Source of the DNA: an uncultured Chlamydiaceae bacterium | GTDB lineage: Bacteria > Chlamydiota > Chlamydiia > Chlamydiales > Parachlamydiaceae | Assembly (NCBI GenBank): GCA_945957185.1 | Contig: CAMFKA010000059.1 | Span: 1 to 10,452 of the forward strand | Direction of reading: 5' to 3' | Length of the DNA stretch: 10,452 bases | Shown here: positions 5,563-10,452 of the stretch, piece by piece | How positions within the stretch are numbered: the stretch's first letter is position 1 | Layout: each line of letters begins with the position of its first letter | Notes under the pieces: generated by a model | What the model was told of the DNA's origin: nothing | What the model saw: only the letters and a program-made list of their open reading frames with translations | Database searches by the model: none | Program-made: the position numbers and the translations under genes

Positions 5563-6434
5563 GATGGTTTATTCCTGCTTAAAAATGCGCTCACAATACG
5601 GCGAGATTCTACCGAATCGCTTAGATAAACAAATTCTTCACCTTCGCGATAATAACCGACCTCTTCGCCCTTTCGTCCTGCTGCGATAGCCATATTTGCG
5701 GAACATAACGCCTCTGCAGTGTTTTTTGAGATCTGTTCGGCGATAGCTTCCACTTCAGGGATGAGTGTCTCACTGCTAAATACGCGGTTGACCAGCCCCG
5801 TTTCGTAAGCGCGAACGGCGCACATCGGATTTCCGGTCATGATCATCTCTTGCGCACGCCCTTCTCCAATCAACCGAGGCAGCCGTTGCGTTCCGCCGCC
5901 TCCGGGGATGAGTCCCACCCGAATTTCGGGTAGAGCTAATAAAGCACTCTCGCTAGCATAGCGGACTCTGCAGGCCAAGGCCAATTCGAGACCAAGACCA
6001 AAGGTGATCCCGTTTAATGCTGCGATGGTGGGGAAGCTGGCTTTTTCTAAAATGTTGTTGATGGAGCGGACTTGTTGTAATACTTTTCTGACGCCATGCT
6101 GGTCTAATTCACGGATAGCGCTAAGGTCGGCTCCCGCGCTAAAGGCTTTATTGCCGTATCCGGTGATAATCAAAGCGCCAATCGGGTCTCTGCCGTTTAT
6201 TCCTTGAGAAGACAACCACATCGAGTCGTTGAGATTAAGCAGCTTTTGCTTTAGAATATCCAACATGATTGGGGAAATTTTGTTCAAGCTGGGTCGCTTT
6301 AGCGCGAAAGTGAAGACGCGGCCCTTGTGTGTGACTTCAACGTCCGAATCGTCGAGCAGAGGAGCTGTTGCCAAAGAGCGAGCAGAAAGGACGGGCGCTG
6401 CTGAGAGAAAAGAGGAAAGTCTACTTAATAACAT
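5559..6434 (-). CDS. enoyl-CoA hydratase/isomerase family protein (crotonase) with presequence-like N-terminus
   Basis: This 291-aa crotonase-superfamily enzyme probably hydrates 2-enoyl-CoA or a related acyl-CoA. Motifs are LIITGYGNKAFSAGADLSAI (oxyanion-hole region, about 88-107), TIAALNGITFGLGLELALAC (136-155) and LALPEIRVGLIPGGGGTQRLPR (166-187). Both catalytic glutamates of the ECHS1/AUH type are present (E150, E170). The residue matching the oxyanion-hole Gly (ECHS1 G141) is Leu147. The sequence most resembles the AUH-like subgroup. Residues 1-27, before the first acidic residue, are rich in Ser, Leu and Ala with Arg at 5 and 19. RSLAT (19-23) resembles a mitochondrial processing-peptidase R-3 site, and the stretch could equally be a Ser-rich type III secretion signal. 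The start is firm: GGAGG lies eight bases upstream of ATG 6434. The stop overlaps the next gene as ATGA. It is not MenB, whose signature differs. Confidence 0.9.
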   Translation of the reverse strand: MLLSRLSSFLSAAPVLSARSLATAPLLDDSDVEVTHKGRVFTFALKRPSLNKISPIMLDILKQKLLNLNDSMWLSSQGINGRDPIGALIITGYGNKAFSAGADLSAIRELDQHGVRKVLQQVRSINNILEKASFPTIAALNGITFGLGLELALACRVRYASESALLALPEIRVGLIPGGGGTQRLPRLIGEGRAQEMIMTGNPMCAVRAYETGLVNRVFSSETLIPEVEAIAEQISKNTAEALCSANMAIAAGRKGEEVGYYREGEEFVYLSDSVESRRIVSAFLSRNKPS

Positions 6435-6442
6435 GATGATTA

Positions 6443-6447
6443 CCTCC
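6443..6447 (-). promoter_or_regulatory. Shine-Dalgarno site GGAGG of the crotonase gene
   Basis: GGAGG on the minus strand lies eight bases before ATG 6434. It matters because it shows that the unusual N-terminal extension is translated rather than being an annotation overreach. Confidence 0.85.
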
Positions 6448-6466
6448 GGTAAATGAGTGATCGACT

Positions 6467-6496
6467 TGTATGCCAGAATTACAGTGTAATTGTCAA
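6467..6496 (-). promoter_or_regulatory. candidate promoter for the crotonase gene (leftward)
   Basis: TTGACA (6496-6491) matches the -35 consensus. Eighteen bases further, CATACA (6472-6467) is a poor -10. The -35 box overlaps the -35 of the rightward helicase promoter, and the spacer contains the palindrome at 6477-6491. Confidence 0.4.
6477..6491. promoter_or_regulatory. candidate operator: perfect 7+1+7 palindrome AATTACA-G-TGTAATT
   Basis: AATTACAGTGTAATT is a perfect inverted repeat with a single central base. It lies in the spacer of the leftward promoter and touches the -35 of the rightward one. The dyad resembles binding sites of small dimeric repressors. The one-base centre does not fit the two-base centre of CopY-type TACAnnTGTA boxes, so no regulator is named. 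Outer AGAATT (6475-6480) and AATTCT (6496-6501) form a second, overlapping inverted pair. Confidence 0.5.
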
Positions 6497-6516
6497 ATTC
6501 TCAAATATGGTACAAT
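6490..6516 (+). promoter_or_regulatory. promoter of the SNF2 helicase gene, extended -10 type
   Basis: TTGTCA (6490-6495) is followed after 15 bases by TACAAT (6511-6516). TGG directly before the hexamer makes a TGnTACAAT extended -10, which compensates for the short spacer. Transcription would start near 6523 and leave a leader of about 45 bases. Confidence 0.6.
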
Positions 6517-6554
6517 GAGGGGATGGCGCGAAAAAGAGCGAAACGCGTCGTTTT

Positions 6555-6559
6555 AAGGA
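6555..6559 (+). promoter_or_regulatory. Shine-Dalgarno site AAGGA of the SNF2 helicase gene
   Basis: AAGGA lies nine bases before ATG 6569 and supports that start. Confidence 0.65.
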
Positions 6560-6568
6560 ATAAAAAAG

Positions 6569-9500
6569 ATGACGTTGCGCGAAGGTGATGATCCACCACT
6601 TCCGGAGTATCTTCGTCCCTATTTGCAGGGGGGAAAGAAGCTTTTCGATGAGGAAGCTGTTGGAGAGATTGAATTTTCCGGGGGTACTTATCAGATTCAA
6701 GTGCAAGATACGGTCTATGAGCCGGAATCTTACCCTTGGGCATTTCTGCAATTGGATAACCGCGGCTTAATTAAAGATGCCTTTTGCTCCTGTGAATCTG
6801 TCGGGGATGCAGATGGCTGCCCACATATTGTTGCCGGTTATTTCCGCGTCTTCAATCACCACAAAAAACCACTGCACATTCGTTTTGAAGAGTCGATTTG
6901 GAATCAAATTGGAGTGTATCTTGCCGAGAAATACGGTTACGATTGTACGCGCATTGAAGATACCGATTTCGATATCACCTTCCTCACAGATGCTGCAAAG
7001 CAGCACTATCAGAATTTAATACAGCAAAGGAAGCGGGAAACGGAAGAGACGTCCCTGAAATTTTCTAATCTCTCGGAAGAAGAGATCGAATTGTGGAAGG
7101 AGGGGCGCCCTTCTCCCAAACTGCAGTATGAGCTTTCGCTGTGGAGCGATCTTGCAAAATGGTGGATGACGATGCAGGACCGCGGAGATGTCTACGAAGT
7201 GCAATTTACAGAGCAGCCCAAAAGGCTTCCGACAGCTATGGATGTCTCCTTTCGAGAGTTGTGTTTCACTCTTCCGCTCAATCCAAAGCTGTTGGTGCTG
7301 CTTGTTCCCTACTTAAACCACGTGAAGAGTTCGATTCCTGTGCACTCGCTTCCGGAAGACGAGATTTCAAAAATCACCTACGAGCCAGCCAAAGGAGCTT
7401 TTCTCGTCCACGGCATTGGAGAAGGGGCTAAAAAGCCGGAAAAACTTGAGAAAGCGATTTCGTTGGGTGGATGGATTTATCTCCCCGGAGAGGGGTTCTT
7501 CGCTGCAGAAGCGCACTCCCTGCTGCAAAGAAAAGTGATAGATGGCGATGCGGTATCGGAGCTTTTCCACGAACATTTTCATTTGGTAAAGCAGTTTTTG
7601 GAGGGGTACGAGCTGCACGAAACTCCTATTTCCCCCAAATATTCCTTAAAATTCGATAAAAACTGGAACTTACATGTCGAAATGTACCTATTTCACAAAG
7701 GAGATTTGAAAGATCCTGAAAGCAGGACGTTTGACGATTGGGTGTTTGTACCGAAGGTTGGCTTTTATCACATTCAAAATCAATTATTTACGGAATTATC
7801 TCAGGTTGTGCCGGCTCAAGATATTTCCGATTTTGTGACGACTCATCGTTCTCTACTCAACGGCATTGACGGCTTCCAGACTCACCTCTCGAATATCGAA
7901 GCGCAGGTGGATTACAACGTGGACGGCGAAGGGCGTTTGAATTTTACTCGCGTTCTTTTGGATGGCAACGAGAAACACCTGAAAGATTTTGGCTTCTGGA
8001 TTTACATGCAGGGGCAGGGGTTTTACTCCAAATCGCAATCATCTGCTTCGCTGCCGTTTCGCCCTGGGATGACGTTGACGAAGGATCAGGTGCCTCTGTT
8101 TATTCGAATGAATGAAGAGGAGTTGAAAATTTTACCTCGCTTTTTTGCAAACCGCTCTCCTGTTAGTAGAGGGGGGCTCAAAGTGTCGTTGACGGCGAAA
8201 GAGGGGCTTTGCATCCAGCCTGTCTACTACTTCCATGACGATGTCGATGCGAACAGCGTGCTCTTTTATGACGATTACACCTTCCAGCAGGGACTAGGGT
8301 TCCGTGAGCTTCCTCCCGATTCGCGCCTCCCGGCGGATTTCCAAAGGGAAGTCAATGTTCCGGCTAGTGAGACCGAACAATTTATGGAAACGACATACCC
8401 CTCCATCAAGCCTTTTATTTTGGATTTACAAAAAGAGATTCAAGTCCCCGACCATATGCAAATTGTGGTGACAGAGCTGAAAAAAGAGGGGGACGATTTC
8501 CTGGCGAAATTGAAAGGGGTGACGGAATTAGGGAAAGTTTCGATTACTCAGTTGTGGTGGCTAAGAAGAAAAAAACGAAAACACGCTTTCTCGCCCGCAG
8601 GGCTGATCCCTCTCGACCACCCCAATTTGGCGTGGTTGAAATGGCTTTCACCAAAGCAGGTGGATCGCCGCAGCAACACTGTGCGGTTAACGGTTTTTGA
8701 GTTGCTGCGCCTCGAAGCGCTGTTCCCTCTGGTGTATGCCGATAAAGAGGCCGAGAAGGAAATTGTCGAACTCACCAGCTTTAAGCTGTCGGAAGAGCCT
8801 GATTTAGAGGGTCTCAACTCATCGCTGCGCCCTTATCAATTGCTGGGAGTGCGTTGGCTGTGGTTTCTGTATCGTCATTCGATGTCGGGACTTCTCTGCG
8901 ATGACATGGGCTTGGGAAAAACGCACCAAACGATGGCTCTGATCACTGCGATCACGAATTATTGCCGCGGCGAAAAAAAGAAATTCTTGGTCATTTGTCC
9001 GACCTCCGTGATTTATCACTGGCAAGAGAAACTGGAAAAATTCCTTCCAAAAATGAAGGTTTATACGTTTCACGGTTTAAATCGCAGTTTAGAAGGGTTT
9101 GAGCAAGATGGCGATATTCTTCTGACATCTTACGGGATTTGGAGGAATGAAAAAGAAACTCTTGAAAAGATGGAATTTGAATTGGCGGTTTTTGACGAGG
9201 TGCAACTGGCAAAAAACCATCAAAGCCGCCTGTACGCCTCGTTGCAGTCTGCAAAAGCAAAAATGCGGTTGGGGTTGACGGGGACACCGATCGAGAATCA
9301 ATTGAGGGAATTAAAAGCTCTGTTCGATTTGGTTCTACCGGGGTACATGTTAACCGATGCTGACTTCCAATCTTACTTTGTGCGCCCGATAGAACGAGAT
9401 AGCAATATCCAAAGAAGAAAACTGCTGCAAAAGCTGATAAAACCCTTTGTGATGAGGCGTAGAAAAGAAGAGGTTTTACAGGACTTGCCGGAAAAAATCG

Positions 9501-10231
9501 AAGAACTGATCCACTGTGAAATGACGCCTGCGCAGTCGGAACTGTACGAAACTGTGTTGAGGGCATCGCGTGAAAGGATCGTCAGCGAAATTGCGGATGG
9601 AAAAAATCCTATTCCTTACATCCATATTTTTGCGCTGCTGTCCCATTTGAAGATGATATGCGATCATCCCGCCGTTTTCCATAAGACCCCTTGGGAGTAC
9701 CGTAAATACGATTCAGGAAAGTGGGAGCTGTTTCTTGAGCTCTTGGAAGAGGCTCGCGATAGCCGACAAAAGATAGTAGTGTTCTCGCAGTATCTTGGAA
9801 TGTTAGATATCATCGAAGAACACCTGAAAGAGCACAATATTGGCTATGCAACGATTCGGGGCGCCACCCAGAACCGTGCGGAGCAGCTGATGAAGTTTAA
9901 AGACGACCCGGCCTGCGAAGTGTTTGTCGCATCTCTACAGGCGGCGGGTTTGGGAATTGACCTCACAGCCGCCTCTGTGGTGATTCATTACGACAGGTGG
10001 TGGAACGCTGCGAGGGAAAATCAAGCGACCGATCGCGTTCACAGAATTGGACAAAAGCGTGGGGTGCAGGTGTTTAAATTGGTGACAAAGGATTCGTTCG
10101 AAGAGCGTATCGACAAGCTCATTACGAAGAAGGGAGACTTGATGGAAGAGGTTATCGGTGTCGATGATCATCAAGTCTTGAAGTCATTCTCGAGGGAAGA
10201 ATTGCTGGAGCTGTTGCAAATAAAAACATGA
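6569..10231 (+). CDS. SNF2-family DNA-dependent ATPase/helicase with N-terminal SWIM zinc finger
   Basis: This 1220-aa protein belongs to the bacterial SWIM-SNF2 group related to Chlamydia 'SWI/SNF family helicases'. It is expected to translocate on double-stranded DNA using ATP and remodel protein-DNA complexes; its partner is unknown. The SWIM finger is CSC (73-75) and CPH (84-86). Residues about 265-675 are a beta-rich SNF2-associated region with repeated modules (see finding). The ATPase core is complete: LRPYQLLGVRWLW (753-765), DDMGLGKT (778-785), ICPTSVIYHW (809-818), LLTSYG (851-856), FDEVQLAKN (875-883; DEVQ in place of DEAH/DEAQ), LGLTGTPIEN (901-910), RRRKEEVLQDLPEK (963-976), KIVVFSQY (1068-1075), ASLQAAGLGIDL (1121-1132) and QATDRVHRIGQ (1152-1162). 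No frameshift or missing catalytic motif is seen. The start has AAGGA nine bases upstream and a clear promoter. The short gap to the next gene suggests co-transcription. Confidence 0.95.
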   Translation: MTLREGDDPPLPEYLRPYLQGGKKLFDEEAVGEIEFSGGTYQIQVQDTVYEPESYPWAFLQLDNRGLIKDAFCSCESVGDADGCPHIVAGYFRVFNHHKKPLHIRFEESIWNQIGVYLAEKYGYDCTRIEDTDFDITFLTDAAKQHYQNLIQQRKRETEETSLKFSNLSEEEIELWKEGRPSPKLQYELSLWSDLAKWWMTMQDRGDVYEVQFTEQPKRLPTAMDVSFRELCFTLPLNPKLLVLLVPYLNHVKSSIPVHSLPEDEISKITYEPAKGAFLVHGIGEGAKKPEKLEKAISLGGWIYLPGEGFFAAEAHSLLQRKVIDGDAVSELFHEHFHLVKQFLEGYELHETPISPKYSLKFDKNWNLHVEMYLFHKGDLKDPESRTFDDWVFVPKVGFYHIQNQLFTELSQVVPAQDISDFVTTHRSLLNGIDGFQTHLSNIEAQVDYNVDGEGRLNFTRVLLDGNEKHLKDFGFWIYMQGQGFYSKSQSSASLPFRPGMTLTKDQVPLFIRMNEEELKILPRFFANRSPVSRGGLKVSLTAKEGLCIQPVYYFHDDVDANSVLFYDDYTFQQGLGFRELPPDSRLPADFQREVNVPASETEQFMETTYPSIKPFILDLQKEIQVPDHMQIVVTELKKEGDDFLAKLKGVTELGKVSITQLWWLRRKKRKHAFSPAGLIPLDHPNLAWLKWLSPKQVDRRSNTVRLTVFELLRLEALFPLVYADKEAEKEIVELTSFKLSEEPDLEGLNSSLRPYQLLGVRWLWFLYRHSMSGLLCDDMGLGKTHQTMALITAITNYCRGEKKKFLVICPTSVIYHWQEKLEKFLPKMKVYTFHGLNRSLEGFEQDGDILLTSYGIWRNEKETLEKMEFELAVFDEVQLAKNHQSRLYASLQSAKAKMRLGLTGTPIENQLRELKALFDLVLPGYMLTDADFQSYFVRPIERDSNIQRRKLLQKLIKPFVMRRRKEEVLQDLPEKIEELIHCEMTPAQSELYETVLRASRERIVSEIADGKNPIPYIHIFALLSHLKMICDHPAVFHKTPWEYRKYDSGKWELFLELLEEARDSRQKIVVFSQYLGMLDIIEEHLKEHNIGYATIRGATQNRAEQLMKFKDDPACEVFVASLQAAGLGIDLTAASVVIHYDRWWNAARENQATDRVHRIGQKRGVQVFKLVTKDSFEERIDKLITKKGDLMEEVIGVDDHQVLKSFSREELLELLQIKT

Positions 10232-10268
10232 TCCGTTAATGTCTGCACTATCCGAGAAACAACCCTCC

Positions 10269-10274
10269 AAGGAG
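10269..10274 (+). promoter_or_regulatory. Shine-Dalgarno site AAGGAG of the last gene
   Basis: AAGGAG lies six bases before ATG 10281. It favours this start over the in-frame ATG at 10239, which has no comparable signal. Confidence 0.7.
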
Positions 10275-10280
10275 AAGTGG

Positions 10281-10452
10281 ATGACACATGACCCTAACAG
10301 TGATATTAAGAGGCACTTATCGCAGAATCATTCGTGCTACGTTTTGATTACCTGCGGAGAAGCAAACCCTGAGGGAGAAATCCAGGTGGATATGTCCTAC
10401 GAAGGGGATCCGACACTTGCTTCATTCCTTTTACAGGATGCTCAGAAATTCA
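10281..10452 (+). CDS. unrecognised protein, N-terminal part (cut by window edge)
   Basis: An open frame starts at ATG 10281 and runs to the window end without a stop (57 codons). It begins MTHDPNSDIKRHLSQ and continues through CYVLITCGE (about 19-27), EIQVDMSYEGDP (32-43) and LASFLLQDA (45-53). It is soluble-looking and acidic, with no membrane segment or family motif I recognise. An in-frame ATG at 10239, seven bases after the helicase stop, would add 14 residues but lacks a ribosome-binding site. No terminator or promoter is visible between the helicase and this gene, so the two are probably one transcript. Small genes of unknown function next to a SWI/SNF-type helicase also occur in Chlamydia, but homology cannot be claimed from this fragment. 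Confidence 0.65.
   Translation, partial: MTHDPNSDIKRHLSQNHSCYVLITCGEANPEGEIQVDMSYEGDPTLASFLLQDAQKF

Noticed and set aside
5559..6434. Crotonase as MenB of the nearby menaquinone operon
   Set aside because: MenB carries a different active-site signature around GQTGPKVGSFD; this protein has the two-glutamate hydratase pattern with PEIRVGLIPGGGGTQRLPR and sits on a separate transcription unit.
8991..9566. 191-codon minus-strand frame inside the SNF2 helicase
   Set aside because: It is antisense to intact conserved helicase motifs, has no recognisable domain and no ribosome-binding site; it is a shadow of codon usage.
2787..10231. HerA-like ATPase plus SNF2 helicase as a phage-defence island (DISARM-like or HerA-nuclease)
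   Set aside because: No methylase, nuclease, SIR2 or DUF4297 gene is present, unrelated housekeeping genes intervene, and the SWIM-SNF2 helicase looks like the chlamydial chromosomal type.
10232..10280. Terminator after the helicase gene
   Set aside because: No GC-rich hairpin followed by a T-tract is visible, and the next gene begins within 50 bases, so read-through is more likely.

Overview
The window reads as a gene-dense bacterial chromosome segment of moderate GC. Several features point to the Chlamydiota, most likely an amoeba-associated (environmental) lineage: a very long SNF2-family helicase with an N-terminal SWIM zinc finger, of the type long annotated in Chlamydia as 'SWI/SNF family helicase', directly followed by a small unrecognised gene, and a crotonase whose N-terminus resembles a eukaryotic organelle-targeting or secretion signal. 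This placement is an inference from family knowledge; nothing in the window (no rRNA or other marker) proves it.

Layout. (1) 1-2435, minus strand: a chorismate/menaquinone operon transcribed right to left. It holds class I DAHP synthase (aroG-like), isochorismate synthase (menF, start inside the end of aroG) and the first 108 codons of menD (ATGA overlap with menF). Together these genes cover entry into the shikimate pathway and the two steps that turn chorismate into the first menaquinone-specific intermediate. (2) 2436-2786: a divergent intergenic region dominated by a symmetrical 129-bp element made of four hairpins with the core CGAC-TT-GTCG. It also holds candidate promoters for the rightward gene. 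(3) 2787-5090, plus strand: a 767-aa HerA/DUF87-like P-loop ATPase with a C-terminal coiled-coil and hydrophobic tail. (4) 5088-5254: a low-complexity region built from GGGAC-type units and folded into a very long inverted repeat (45 bp paired). The stop codons of both convergent flanking genes lie inside repeat units. (5) 5248-6434, minus strand: an enoyl-CoA hydratase-like crotonase with an unusual presequence-like N-terminus, translationally coupled (ATGA) to a small two-helix membrane protein. (6) 6435-6568: a compact divergent promoter region with -35 boxes overlapping on opposite strands and a perfect 7+1+7 palindrome that looks like an operator. (7) 6569-10231, plus strand: the 1220-aa SWIM-SNF2 helicase with repeated beta-type modules in its middle. 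(8) 10281-end: the 5' part of a small unrecognised gene, probably co-transcribed with the helicase.

The core genes are mostly ordinary metabolism and nucleic-acid enzymes. The most unusual material is the two intergenic palindromic elements, of quite different architecture, and the crotonase N-terminus. No phage-defence or secretion system is assembled here: the HerA-like ATPase and the SNF2 helicase have no nuclease, methylase or effector next to them.
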